The notes under the pieces are model-generated. The model was given only the letters and a program-made list of their open reading frames with translations, was not told the origin of the DNA and did no database searches. This document shows, one piece after another, positions 53,534-62,562 of a DNA stretch of 64,000 bases. The translations under genes and the position numbers were made by a program. The number at the start of each line of letters is the position of its first letter. Position 1 is the stretch's first letter. Origin of the DNA: Planotetraspora silvatica (GTDB taxonomy: Bacteria; Actinomycetota; Actinomycetes; Streptosporangiales; Streptosporangiaceae); NCBI RefSeq assembly GCF_016863315.1, contig NZ_BOOQ01000038.1:62001-126000 (forward strand), written 5' to 3'.

Positions 53534-54658
53534 ATGAAAAATGCCTTCGGTCGCGGGCCCGAGGCCGCATGTCTCGATGTCGGCTCCGACCGAGCGGGCC
53601 GTCCCACCGGAGCAGACGTGTCGCCGCGGAGAGCCCTGGGGACGCGTCGCGGGAATTCCGACGGAACCGCGGGATTCGATTCCGATGGCCGATGTGTCCG
53701 CGGACCTCTACGCGGCGCCCGGTCATGCGGCATCTCCCGCCTGGCGGTCTTTCGGCCGCCGTTCGTCCTCGGGGCCTTGTGCATCGTGGTTCCGCTGGCA
53801 TGGGCCAAGTGGCATGCGCGGGCCCGGACCCTGCACTCGATCTCGGCCATCCGCACCGAACTGGCCGTCCTCGTGGGCGGCGATCCGCAAGACCGCCTGG
53901 CCGAGCCGGAGGGAAACGGCGAGGTCGTGCGACTGGCCGCCACGATCAACACCGTCCTTCAACGGCTCGACCAAGCAGAGCAGCGGGCCGAACGAGCGCT
54001 CGACCGGCAACGGCAGTTCGTCGTGGACGCCGCACACGAACTGCGCACGCCTCTCGCCGGGCTGCGCCTGCAACTGGAAGACGCCCAGATGTATCCGGAC
54101 GACACCGACCTGGGGAATCTCCTCGATCACGCTCTCCAAGACCTGGGCCGGGTGCAGAGCATCATCACGGACCTGCTCCTGCTGGCCAGGATGGAGACGG
54201 ACTCCCAGACCACGATGGAAGAGATCGACCTCACGGCCTTGGTCCAGGAGGCGGTCGCCCACCGCCACGGATTACAGGAGGTGCGATTCCACCTCGATTC
54301 CCCGGTGAAGGTCTGCGGCGTGCCATCGCACATCACTCGTATGCTCGCCAATCTGCTCGATAACGCCCACCGCCACGCCGTACGGACGATATGGATCAAC
54401 CTGCACCCCAGGGGCGACAGCGCCGAACTGACCATCGCCGACGACGGAGCAGGCATCGCTCCGACCGACCGCGAGCGGATCTTCCACCGCTTCGTCCGCC
54501 TGGACTCGGCCCGCAGCCGTGACTGCGGCGGCACCGGCCTCGGCCTCGCCATCGCCCGTGACATCGCCTCCGCCCACAACGGCAGCCTCCACGTCGAAGA
54601 CTCCGCCTCCGGCGGCGCGTGCTTCGTCCTCCGGATACCCCTGGCCGCGAACCGCTGA
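53534..54658 (+). CDS. Sensor histidine kinase, probably N-truncated
   Basis: 374 residues from the ATG at 53534 (GGGAG about 8 bases upstream). The first ~70 residues are low-complexity Arg/Gly-rich and do not look natural; from ISRLAVFRPPFVLGALCIVV a single membrane helix leads to HAMP-like and VVDAAHELRTPLAGLRLQLE (phospho-acceptor His), NLLDNAHRHA, DDGAGIA and GGTGLGLAIARDIASAHNGS. The extracellular sensor domain and first helix seem lost. Paralogous to the frameshifted kinase at 51200-52514. Without adjacent response regulator, function is doubtful. Confidence 0.65.
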   Translation: MKNAFGRGPEAACLDVGSDRAGRPTGADVSPRRALGTRRGNSDGTAGFDSDGRCVRGPLRGARSCGISRLAVFRPPFVLGALCIVVPLAWAKWHARARTLHSISAIRTELAVLVGGDPQDRLAEPEGNGEVVRLAATINTVLQRLDQAEQRAERALDRQRQFVVDAAHELRTPLAGLRLQLEDAQMYPDDTDLGNLLDHALQDLGRVQSIITDLLLLARMETDSQTTMEEIDLTALVQEAVAHRHGLQEVRFHLDSPVKVCGVPSHITRMLANLLDNAHRHAVRTIWINLHPRGDSAELTIADDGAGIAPTDRERIFHRFVRLDSARSRDCGGTGLGLAIARDIASAHNGSLHVEDSASGGACFVLRIPLAANR

Positions 54659-55467
54659 TCAACACCGAGGAGGCGGAGTCCGGGCCCACTCAGAGCCAGG
54701 GCGCGCGGTCGTACTGCGGAGGCTTCGCCCGGGAAGCGATTGAGAATTCCCTGGCCTCAACTGGGGCTACGACGGCAACGGCCTCAGCGCGGCCTCGGCG
54801 GCCAGACTCCCCACGAACACCTCAAGCAAAAGACCACGACCACACGTCAACGATCACAGTGAGTCGCGCAAGATTGCACGACAGATGATCTTGATCTTGG
54901 TTGTGATGGCCGGGGTCATGCGCCACCCGTTGAACAGGTCGGACGTTCCACCAGTGACCGACGGGCACCTCCTCCCCTCCGGCCGGATCCCGGGATGAAG
55001 GCTCGCTATGGGAGAGCGATTCGACTTCCGCATGACAGAGACGCGCTGAAGCCCCGTCCGGTACTCGAGTCACTCGGAAATCTTCAGGATCAGTCGGTCG
55101 CGAACTCCTTCGAGACGGAATCGGCCATCCCTTCGCCCCGGCAGGCAAGGTCTTCCGCGAGTGGGTCGTCCTCACCGATCCCGACACGTGGCTCTGGAGC
55201 GATCTCCTGGCCGAGGCCCACGCCCACGCCGGTGTTTCCGCAGGCGGCCGTACTAGGTTCGGGCCCTGCATCTGGGGATCCGCTCGTGAGATAGGCGACG
55301 AGATCGGTGTGCGGCCGCCTCCATCAATGGCCCGTAGTAATACGGGGTACTGCTGTCAGGATCACATCAAGAAACCGGCGATCGATGAACGACCGGCTCA
55401 TATTTGCCTCATGACGCAGATTTCGCCGCAGCAGGCCGGTGATGCCCGACATTGGTGCGGTCGCGGC
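54659..55467. other. Region without intact genes
   Basis: From 55093 to about 55260 the plus strand reads ELLRDGIGHPFAPAGKVFRE then WVVLTDPDTWLWSDLLAEAH, resembling the C-terminal part of TfoX/YjbR-like proteins. No start or N-terminus is present, so it is a fragment. 54659-55090 shows nothing recognisable. Confidence 0.35.
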
Positions 55468-56067
55468 ATGGAACAGTTCCATCACCCGCGTCCCGTCTGC
55501 CTTGGCCGCGGGTCATCTGTTCGACCCACGGAAGCGCGACGACGGCTGACGGAGCGTCTCAGCGGATCGGTGCTGGAGGTGGGGGCCGGCGACGGCGTCA
55601 AGTTCACCTGTTACCCGGACACGGTCCGCGAGATCACCGTCGCGGAGACCGATCCGTTCCTTCTCGAAACAGTCCTGATGGCCTGCAAGAACGGGCCGAT
55701 CCCCGTACGTACGGTCGCGGGCGACCTCACCCGCATCCCCGCGCCGAACGGCGCGTATGACGCGGTCGTCTGCTCGCTGGTCCTGTGTTCCACACCTGAC
55801 CTCGAGCAATCCCTGGCCGCGCTCAGGCGGGTGCTGAAGCCGGGCGGCGAACTACGGCTCTACGAGCACGTGCGGTCGGCCAACGTACTCGCCGCAGCGG
55901 CCGAACGGTTCGTGGCTCCCCTGTGGTCACAGATGCGCGGCGGCTGTCACCCGGGCCGTGACACACTGACCGCCATCGAAAAGGCTGGCTTCGTCGTCGA
56001 CCATGTGTCCCGGTTCTCCTTCCACGGGGTGAACCACGTGCTCGGCGTCGCCCGAACCCCCAACTGA
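55468..56067 (+). CDS. SAM-dependent methyltransferase
   Basis: 199 residues. GSVLEVGAGDGVKFTCYPDT (SAM motif I), AETDPFLLETV, YDAVVCSLVLCSTPD, LRRVLKPGGELRLYEHVRS and GGCHPGRDTLTAIEKAGF are typical of small UbiE/class-I methyltransferases common in actinobacteria. The first ~30 residues do not match the family well, so the true N-terminus may be damaged by a frameshift and the start is uncertain; no ribosome site supports it. Confidence 0.75.
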   Translation: MEQFHHPRPVCLGRGSSVRPTEARRRLTERLSGSVLEVGAGDGVKFTCYPDTVREITVAETDPFLLETVLMACKNGPIPVRTVAGDLTRIPAPNGAYDAVVCSLVLCSTPDLEQSLAALRRVLKPGGELRLYEHVRSANVLAAAAERFVAPLWSQMRGGCHPGRDTLTAIEKAGFVVDHVSRFSFHGVNHVLGVARTPN

Positions 56068-56157
56068 CGACCATGTGTTCTTCCGGCGTGGAATGAACTC
56101 TGCGAGGTCCTCGAAGTCCTCACCGCGCCACAGCTCGCCTGACCTGTCGATCGCCAT
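56068..56157 (-). pseudogene. N-terminal fragment of a small hypothetical protein
   Basis: MAIDRSGELWRGEDFEDLAE then FIPRRKNTW: the first ~25 residues resemble a recurrent actinobacterial hypothetical family, after which similarity stops at the edge of the methyltransferase gene. Tentative. Confidence 0.3.
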
Positions 56158-56195
56158 GGTGGCGAGCGTATGGCCAAAGAGCTACGGCCCTTCGA

Positions 56196-56309
56196 CTAGG
56201 AATGCCCAGCACCCCTCCCGTGCTTCGGCCCGACGATCAACGCTCCACTGAGGGCCTTGTATGCGGCCAGGTGTTGCTCGCTGATGTTGACGCGCTGGAG
56301 GTTGGTCAT
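56196..56309 (-). pseudogene. Truncated carboxymuconolactone decarboxylase/AhpD-like gene
   Basis: 37 codons with an AAAGGAACC ribosome site: MTNLQRVNISEQHLAAYKAL is the typical start of AhpD/CMD-family alkylhydroperoxidase-like proteins, but it runs into ALIVGPKHGRG and a TAG, losing the CxxC active site. The promoter and start are intact; the body was deleted. Confidence 0.6.
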
Positions 56310-56432
56310 GGTTCCTTTGATTCCTTCGTCTGGTCTGCGCCGTGGTTTTCGGGCGCGCCTTGGCGGTAGGTGGTGTGTACCTGGGGGGCACAGTCCGTGC
56401 GAAGTGTTGCCGCCCGCTGCGTACCCGGGCTA

Positions 56433-56888
56433 TTACCTCGGGTCGTCGACCTTGAGCTTGTCTCCGGTGTCGGAGACGAAGACGACCAGGAGCTTGGCCG
56501 GGTTGGTCGGGCTGGGGTTCTCGGTGAGGACGTGGTGGGTGCCCGGCTGCTCGACCCAGTTCTCGCCCTGGTGGTAGGTGGCCACGGGCTTGTCGTCGAG
56601 CTTGCTGCGCACGGTGCCGTCCAGGACGTAGGCGTAGACGAACGCCTGGCCGTGCCGGTGCGGCATCGCGCGTGCGTTGGGCGGGAGGTCGACGACCGCC
56701 GAGGTGAACGTCTTGCCCTTCACATCCGGAAGGGCCTGCTGGAGCAGCGGTCTGAGGGTTTCGGCGGGGCGCGTCGATGCAGGCGCCGAAGCCTCGGCGT
56801 GGGCGGACTGGTTGGAGGTCGAACAGGCCGTGGCCGCAGTCAGCGTGGCCGCAGCCAGGAGGCCGGCGGCGATTCGCATTCCGATCAT
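56433..56888 (-). CDS. Cupin-domain lipoprotein
   Basis: 151 residues. Signal peptide with lipobox (LTAATACSTS, Cys about 22), then a cupin barrel: MPHRHGQAFVYAYVLDG (first cupin motif), GENWVEQPGTHHVLTENPSP (second). Metal-binding His residues are present. Surface-anchored; substrate unknown. AGGAGG is 6 bases before ATG. Follows the quinone oxidoreductase gene by 15 bases, so the two are likely co-transcribed. Confidence 0.88.
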   Translation of the reverse strand: MIGMRIAAGLLAAATLTAATACSTSNQSAHAEASAPASTRPAETLRPLLQQALPDVKGKTFTSAVVDLPPNARAMPHRHGQAFVYAYVLDGTVRSKLDDKPVATYHQGENWVEQPGTHHVLTENPSPTNPAKLLVVFVSDTGDKLKVDDPR

Positions 56889-56903
56889 GATGGGCCTCCT
56901 GGT

Positions 56904-57824
56904 TCAGTCTTCCGCGACGCGGATGATCGTCTTGCCGGAGGTGCGCTTGCCGGGGGCGAACGCGGCGGGTGCCTCGGCGAGCGGCCGCACAGCACCGACG
57001 AACGGCCTGAGCCGACCCTCCCTCAGCCGCATGGCGAGATCCGTGAGCCGGGCGCGGTCGGGTTCGACGACGAAGAAGACCGCCCGCCCGTCCTTGGGCT
57101 GGACCTTGGGCGGCATGACGATGGTGACGAGCGTGCCGCCGGCCCGGACCAGGGCAGCCGAGCGGTCGAGGACGTCGCCGCCGATCACGTCGAATACGAC
57201 GTCGGCCTCGTCGGCGTCCTCGATGTTCTCGGTCTGCAGGTCGATGAAGGTGTCGACGCCGAGTGCGAGTGCCCTGTCCCGGTCGGAAGCCCGGCCGGTG
57301 CCGATGACGCGGGCACCGACCTCCCGGGCGAGCTGTACCGCGATCGAGCCGACGCCGCCCGCGGCACCATGAATCAGGACGGTCTGGCCCGTGGTGAGGC
57401 GGCCGTGGTCGAACAGGCCCTGCCAGGCGGTCAGCCCGGAGATCGGCAGCGCGGCGGCCACGGTGTGGTCGATGTCCCCCGGCAGCGGGGCGAGGTTGCG
57501 GGCCTCCACCGCGGTGTACTCGGCGAGCGTGCCGTTACGGGTCCAGTCGGCCAGGCCGAACACCCGCTGTCCGACGCTCAGGCCGGTGGTGCCGTACCCC
57601 AGCTCTACGACGACACCGGACAACTCGTGCCCGGGCACGCTCGGCGTCCGGTCGCGGCCGGCGCGATCGGTCCACGTGGCGGGCCAGTCCAGCTCGCCAC
57701 GGGTGAAGCCAGCGGCGTGCACCCGCACGATGACGTCGTTCTCGGACGCATGGGGATAGGGCATGTCCGTCAGGGACATCCCGGCAAGACCGGCGTTGCG
57801 GTCTCGCACAGTGATGGCTTGCAT
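56904..57824 (-). CDS. Zinc-independent quinone oxidoreductase (MDR family)
   Basis: 306 residues. GELDWPATW, VPGHELSGVVVELG, and VLIHGAAGGVGSIAVQLARE (NADPH binding) match the QOR-like medium-chain reductases, lacking structural Zn Cys residues. Reduces quinones or enones with NADPH. ATG at 57824 has AAGGACC upstream. Forms a likely operon with the cupin lipoprotein; a SigJ-like sigma gene lies upstream on the same strand after ~180 bases, so it may regulate them. Confidence 0.9.
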   Translation of the reverse strand: MQAITVRDRNAGLAGMSLTDMPYPHASENDVIVRVHAAGFTRGELDWPATWTDRAGRDRTPSVPGHELSGVVVELGYGTTGLSVGQRVFGLADWTRNGTLAEYTAVEARNLAPLPGDIDHTVAAALPISGLTAWQGLFDHGRLTTGQTVLIHGAAGGVGSIAVQLAREVGARVIGTGRASDRDRALALGVDTFIDLQTENIEDADEADVVFDVIGGDVLDRSAALVRAGGTLVTIVMPPKVQPKDGRAVFFVVEPDRARLTDLAMRLREGRLRPFVGAVRPLAEAPAAFAPGKRTSGKTIIRVAED

Positions 57825-58004
57825 ACAGGTCCTTACTGGGGAGGGGCGACCCCAGCGCGCAGCCCGCTCGCGCGCAGGGTTCATAGCGGCTGCAGGTGGA
57901 GGTATGCGTTCTGCATGATCGACCCACCTGCTGTCGCGTATTTCTTCGTCGCCCGTTTTGCGTTCTCATCAGGGAGACGAGGTAGCCCCTCCGGGTGTGA
58001 CAGC

Positions 58005-58889
58005 TCAGACGCGCACGAGTTTGTCGGGATTGATGACCCTGCGGTACGCGGTGATCAGACCGTCTGCGATCTGGACCGTGTCGACGGAGTGGACGCGGCC
58101 TTCCCGGCGGAACACGAGGGCGAGCTCGCCGCCGACCTCGGCGAAGTCGATGCGGTCCGGGTGCCACTGGCGCCCCACACGCACCATGACCTCGGCGACG
58201 CGCTCGCCGCCGTGGATGAGCTTGCGTGCCGCGGAGACCTTGCCGCCGCCATCGGTGACGTAGACGGCGTCCGGGTGCAGGAGCCTGACCAGGCCGGCCA
58301 GGTCCCCGGCCTCGTAAGCGGCGCGGAAGACCATGAGGACTCGTTCACGCTCCGCCTTCGACGCCTGCGGCGTGGACTGCTTCGCTTTGGCCACCCGCCG
58401 TCGTGCCCGCGAGGCGAGCTGCCGGGCACCCGGCACGGTGATGTCCAGCACTTCGGCGATCCGGCCGAACTCAAGACCGAAGACATCGTGCAGGACGAAG
58501 GCCACCCGCTCCGGCGGGCTGAGCTCTTCCATGATCAGCAGCATCGCCGAACTGACGGACTCGTCGACGAGTACCGGCTGAGACGCGTCCGGACCTGTCA
58601 GGAGCGGCTCCGGCAGCCACGGCCCGACATAGGTCTCGGAGCGGAAACGGGCACTCTTGAGAATGTCGTACGACCGGCGCGCGGCCACCGTCACCAGCCA
58701 GGCCCGCAGGTCACCGATGTCCTGCAGATCCGCTCCGGCCGCCCGCAGCCACACGTCCTGGGTCACATCCTCGGCATCGGCCACACTCCCCAACAGCCGG
58801 TAGGCCACACCGAAAACCGCGGGCCGGTGCCTCTCCCATTCGGCTCCGAGCGGGCCCTCCTGCTCAGACCGTCCGAACCCGTCCCCCAT
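58005..58889 (-). CDS. SigJ/ECF41-like sigma factor with SnoaL-like C-terminal domain
   Basis: 294 residues: sigma region 2 (about 18-80, VFGVAYRLLGSVADAEDVTQ DVWLRA), region 4 (about 122-170, LSPPERVAFVLHDVFGLEFG), then a SnoaL-like fold (about 185-290, LVRLLHPDAVYVTDGGGKVS). In ECF41 sigma factors this tail replaces an anti-sigma factor. ATG at 58889 has GGGGGAGG about 11 bases upstream. Divergent from an alpha/beta hydrolase gene and upstream of the quinone oxidoreductase. Confidence 0.9.
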   Translation of the reverse strand: MGDGFGRSEQEGPLGAEWERHRPAVFGVAYRLLGSVADAEDVTQDVWLRAAGADLQDIGDLRAWLVTVAARRSYDILKSARFRSETYVGPWLPEPLLTGPDASQPVLVDESVSSAMLLIMEELSPPERVAFVLHDVFGLEFGRIAEVLDITVPGARQLASRARRRVAKAKQSTPQASKAERERVLMVFRAAYEAGDLAGLVRLLHPDAVYVTDGGGKVSAARKLIHGGERVAEVMVRVGRQWHPDRIDFAEVGGELALVFRREGRVHSVDTVQIADGLITAYRRVINPDKLVRV

Positions 58890-59103
58890 ACAGATCGCAA
58901 CCTCCCCCAGCTTGCGGATCCAGCGTAGCCATCCGAACTCGGGATCTTCGAAGACGGCTCCGCGGGAGGCGGTCAGCCTGGCGGCTGTTCCAGCGGAGCC
59001 TGATGCCCTTTGTGAGCAGAGTGGATGTGGACAGCCGTGGCGTGAACAGTCGAAGCCGTTGAGAATGTGATCAGCCGTGTACTCCTTCGACGGAGCGGAC
59101 GAG

Positions 59104-59976
59104 ATGCCAGGATCATCATCGGTTATCGCCGTGAACCGGCCGACGGCGCTCGCCGATCTGACAGCGGGCCCGGTGGAGTATCGGCTGGAGCAGAGGGACG
59201 GCCCGGCAGTCGTCGTTTTCCACGGTGGGCACATGCGCGCAGGGTTGGCGATCGGTGAGGACGTCTTCGCCGATCTCGGATACAGCGTGCTGGTGCCGTC
59301 GCGCCCGGGGTACGGCCGAACACCGCTGCGAACGGCCACGTCCATGAGCTCGTTCGCCGACGTCACGAACGAGTTATGCCGGCACCTGGGTATCGACCAG
59401 GTCGCCGCGGTAGTGGGCACCTCGGCGGGGGGCCGCAGCGCCGTCACCATGGCTGCCCGGTATCCCGAACTGGTGCGTCGGCTCATTCTGGAAAGCGCTG
59501 TGAGTTTTCTTCCTTGGCCCGACAGCCGTACACGCATAGGTGCCAGCGTGATCTTCACCGCCGCCACCGAAAGAATGACCTGGGGCCTGGTACGGACGCT
59601 TATGCGCGTCGCTCCGTCGACCGGCCTCCGGTTGTTGCTGCGCGATTTGTCGACAAGACCGGTCAGTCAGGTCCTGGCCGCCCTACACACAGCAGACCGT
59701 GGGGCGTTGATCGCACTGTTCTCTCATATGCGTTCCGGGCGGGGCTTTCTCAACGACCTGCTTCACACACCGGACCCGTCCTCGCACGTCACCCAGCCTG
59801 CCTTGGTCATCGCGAGCCGCGACGACGGAGCAGTGCCCTTTGCTCACGCCGAATCCTTGTGCGACGGCCTGGCCGACGCCGAACTCGTCGTGAGTCAGGC
59901 CCTGAGCCATTTCATCTGGTTCTCGGACGACTACCCCTCGATCACTGCAAAGATCCGCGACTTCCTCGCCACCTAG
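59104..59976 (+). CDS. Alpha/beta hydrolase
   Basis: 290 residues. VVFHGGHMRAG (oxyanion hole), SRPGYGRTPL, nucleophile elbow GTSAGG (Ser about 114), SRDDGAVPFAHAE (acid) and ALSHFIWF (His). No signal. The ATG at 59104 is preferred over a GTG nine codons earlier since GGAGCGG precedes it. Divergent from the SigJ-like gene and perhaps controlled by it. Confidence 0.85.
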   Translation: MPGSSSVIAVNRPTALADLTAGPVEYRLEQRDGPAVVVFHGGHMRAGLAIGEDVFADLGYSVLVPSRPGYGRTPLRTATSMSSFADVTNELCRHLGIDQVAAVVGTSAGGRSAVTMAARYPELVRRLILESAVSFLPWPDSRTRIGASVIFTAATERMTWGLVRTLMRVAPSTGLRLLLRDLSTRPVSQVLAALHTADRGALIALFSHMRSGRGFLNDLLHTPDPSSHVTQPALVIASRDDGAVPFAHAESLCDGLADAELVVSQALSHFIWFSDDYPSITAKIRDFLAT

Positions 59977-60073
59977 CAACCGGTCAGGGCCGAAATAGAT
60001 CGTTGTAGAGTGAGCAGCGGTGGGCCGGGAAGTCTGGTCGGCAAGTCTGTCGTCGATCACGAAGGGCCGGGCC

Positions 60074-60517
60074 ATGCGTGCTCGCGACATCCTCACTGAG
60101 TTCCCCACCGTCACCTTGGACACGCCCGTGCGCGAGGCGGCGCGCCTCATGGCGGAGCGGGACCTGGCAGGCCTGATCGTGTTGAACGGCGACGGCCTGC
60201 CGTGCAGCGTTCTCCCGGGCACGCAGGTGCTCCGCCTGGCGGTCCCCGGATACTGCCAGGACGACCCCGCGCTGGCACGAGTCGTCGACGAGGCGCACGC
60301 TGATCGATTCCTCGACGAACTGGGCGACCGCACCGTCCGAGAGGCGCTGCCACCGAGTCCACGGGAACTGCCGGTGACCGATCCCGACGCGACGATTCTG
60401 GAAGTCGCGGCGCTGATGGCCCGCACCCGTAGTCCGCTGGTCGCCGTCGTCGACGGCGGACGCTTCCTCGGAGCCGTCACCCTCGCAGTGCTGATGGACC
60501 GGGTCACCGACTCGTGA
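60074..60517 (+). CDS. CBS-pair protein
   Basis: 147 residues with two CBS motifs (about 1-60 and 85-145). Residues near DARDILTEFPTVTLD- and SPLVAVVDGGRFLGAV-like segments define them. The GAAGGG site is 7 bases before ATG. The following transporter GTG overlaps its stop, so it likely senses adenylates and gates that transporter. Confidence 0.85.
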   Translation: MRARDILTEFPTVTLDTPVREAARLMAERDLAGLIVLNGDGLPCSVLPGTQVLRLAVPGYCQDDPALARVVDEAHADRFLDELGDRTVREALPPSPRELPVTDPDATILEVAALMARTRSPLVAVVDGGRFLGAVTLAVLMDRVTDS

Positions 60518-61806
60518 CCGCTCTGGCCTGGCTCTCTCTGGCGGTCTTCCTCGGTGCCTACGCGCTGATCGCCACGGAGCGGATCCACCGCGTCGCGGCG
60601 GCGCTCGGCGGAGCGGCGATCATGCTGCTGATCCAGGCCACCGACAGCAAGGCCGCGTTCTTCTCCGACCACACCGGCATCGACTGGAACGTCGTCTTCC
60701 TGCTACTCGGCATGATGATCATCGTCGGAGTACTGAAGCAGACCGGCGTCTTCGAATATCTGGCGATCTGGGCGGCCAAACGGGCGCGGGGAAAACCGTA
60801 TCGGCTGATGGTCCTATTGATCGTCATCACCGCAAGCGCATCCGCGCTGCTGGACAACGTCACAACGGTCCTGCTCATCGCGCCTGTCACTTTCCTCGTG
60901 TGCTCCCGGCTGGCACTACCCGTGGCGCCGTACGTGATCGCGGAGGCCATGGCGTCCAACATCGGAGGTGCGGCAACCCTCGTCGGCGATCCGCCGAACA
61001 TCATCATCGCCAGCAGGGGCGGACTGACGTTCAACGACTTCCTCGTCCACATGGCGCCGATGATCATCCTTCTGCTCGTGGTCTTCCTCGGTCTCTGCCG
61101 GATCATCTTCCGCAAGTCGTTCCACTACGACCCGAAACGTGCGGCAGAGATCATGCAGCTCAACGAAAGGGAAGCCGTCGCCGACCGGCGGTTGCTCTGG
61201 CAGAGCCTGGCCGTACTGGGACTGGTGCTGGCAGCCTTCGTTCTGCATCCGGTGCTGCACTACGAGCCGTCCGTCGTGGCGATCCTGGGAGCAGGCATTC
61301 TCGTCGCGCTCACGAAGGTGACCACCGAGCAGGCGATCGCCGAGGTCGAATGGCCGACCCTGGTGTTCTTCGCCGGCCTGTTCATCATGGTCGGCGCCCT
61401 GGTCGAGACCGGCGTCATCGGCCAGGTCTCCCAAATGGCCGTCAACGCCACCAGAGGAGAGCTCGCCCTGACCACCATGGTGCTGCTGTGGGCCTCGGCC
61501 GGGCTGTCGGCCATCGTGGACAACATTCCGTACGTGGCGACGATGAGCCCGATCACCGCCGACCTGGTTCAGGCCAACGGCGGCAACGAGCACGCCCAAG
61601 TCCTGTGGTGGGCACTGACCTATGGCGCCGACCTGGGCGGCAACGCCACCGCCATCGGCGCTGCCGCGAACGTCGTCATTCTGGGCATCGCCGCGCGCAA
61701 CCGGCAGCCGATCAGTTTCTGGGAGTTCACCAAGTACGGGCTGATCGTCACCCCCGTCACGATCGCACTGGTGACCCCATACCTATGGCTTCGCTATCTC
61801 CTCTGA
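60514..61806 (+). CDS. ArsB/NhaD-family ion transporter (SLC13-like permease)
   Basis: 430 residues, about 11 helices. Repeats containing DNVTTVLLIAPVTFLV and IVDNIPYVATMSPI (paired Asp-Asn ion-binding loops), plus GGAATLVGDPPNIIIASRGG and LGGNATAIGAAANV, identify the ion transporter/citrate-arsenite superfamily. Likely cation:H+ or anion transport; arsenite is one possibility. Coupled with a CBS protein, an unusual regulatory partner for this family. Confidence 0.9.
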   Translation: MTALAWLSLAVFLGAYALIATERIHRVAAALGGAAIMLLIQATDSKAAFFSDHTGIDWNVVFLLLGMMIIVGVLKQTGVFEYLAIWAAKRARGKPYRLMVLLIVITASASALLDNVTTVLLIAPVTFLVCSRLALPVAPYVIAEAMASNIGGAATLVGDPPNIIIASRGGLTFNDFLVHMAPMIILLLVVFLGLCRIIFRKSFHYDPKRAAEIMQLNEREAVADRRLLWQSLAVLGLVLAAFVLHPVLHYEPSVVAILGAGILVALTKVTTEQAIAEVEWPTLVFFAGLFIMVGALVETGVIGQVSQMAVNATRGELALTTMVLLWASAGLSAIVDNIPYVATMSPITADLVQANGGNEHAQVLWWALTYGADLGGNATAIGAAANVVILGIAARNRQPISFWEFTKYGLIVTPVTIALVTPYLWLRYLL

Positions 61807-61950
61807 TGCGCGAAGCCCAGTCGCCGGCGTCGCCATGGGTCTGCTGCTGCGTACCGTCCGCGACGATGACGAAACCCACTCGCCGGGCGAGCATGTTCGG
61901 TGACCGGCATCCGCGCGTCGTGCTCGTCCCCGGAGCGCACCGGCCCCCGG

Positions 61951-62562
61951 TCATCGCAGTCGCGCGAACCACCGTCCCGACCGCGTCCAGGGGTCCACAA
62001 ACGTAAAGCCGGCCGACACCCCCAGCCTGGCGATGTCGGCGGCCGACACTGTGGCCCAACCGAACCATTCGCCAAGTTCGTCGCCGCGGCGCAGCCGTAC
62101 TCGGTCGACCTTGCTGGCCGCTCGAGGCGGAGCGACGTCGGCCAGGACCCAGCCTCCCGGGCGCAGCAGTTCCCGTACCCGTTTGAGCAGGGTCAGGGGG
62201 TCGCCGCCGATGCCGATGTTGCCGTCTGCCAGGAGGATGGTCGCCCATCTTCCGCTTCCCGGCACGTGTCCGAAAACGTCGCGCACCAGCGCCTGTGCAC
62301 CTGCTTTTCGGGTCAGGTGCACGGCGTGGGGGGTGATGTCGATGCCCAGCGCGGGCACGCCCCGGCGGGTGAGCGCAATGGTGAGCCGTCCCGGGCCCGA
62401 GCCGACGTCCAGAGTCGGCCCGGCGCATCGGGCGAGGAGTTCCTCGTCACCGGCGATCGGTTCCCGCCACCGGGTGGCCTCCAGCGGCACGCGGATGCCG
62501 TTGACGTGCTCGATCTCGACGGCGGCACCGGCGAGTGATTCGGTGTAGAGCTCTCCGATCAT
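61951..62562 (-). CDS. Class I SAM-dependent methyltransferase
   Basis: 203 residues. PTLDVGSGPGRLTIALTRRG (SAM motif I), GIDITPHAVHLTRKAG and LLRPGGWVLADVAPP are class I features. The ATG overlaps the stop of the upstream DUF2064 gene. This coupling appears in a recurrent actinobacterial locus with glycosyltransferase-like and membrane glycosyltransferase genes; the substrate is unknown. Confidence 0.88.
   Translation of the reverse strand: MIGELYTESLAGAAVEIEHVNGIRVPLEATRWREPIAGDEELLARCAGPTLDVGSGPGRLTIALTRRGVPALGIDITPHAVHLTRKAGAQALVRDVFGHVPGSGRWATILLADGNIGIGGDPLTLLKRVRELLRPGGWVLADVAPPRAASKVDRVRLRRGDELGEWFGWATVSAADIARLGVSAGFTFVDPWTRSGRWFARLR

Noticed and set aside
56370-58928. 852-codon plus-strand open frame
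   Set aside because: Runs antisense to cupin, quinone oxidoreductase and sigma factor genes; Gly/Arg/Val/Asp-rich without family features.
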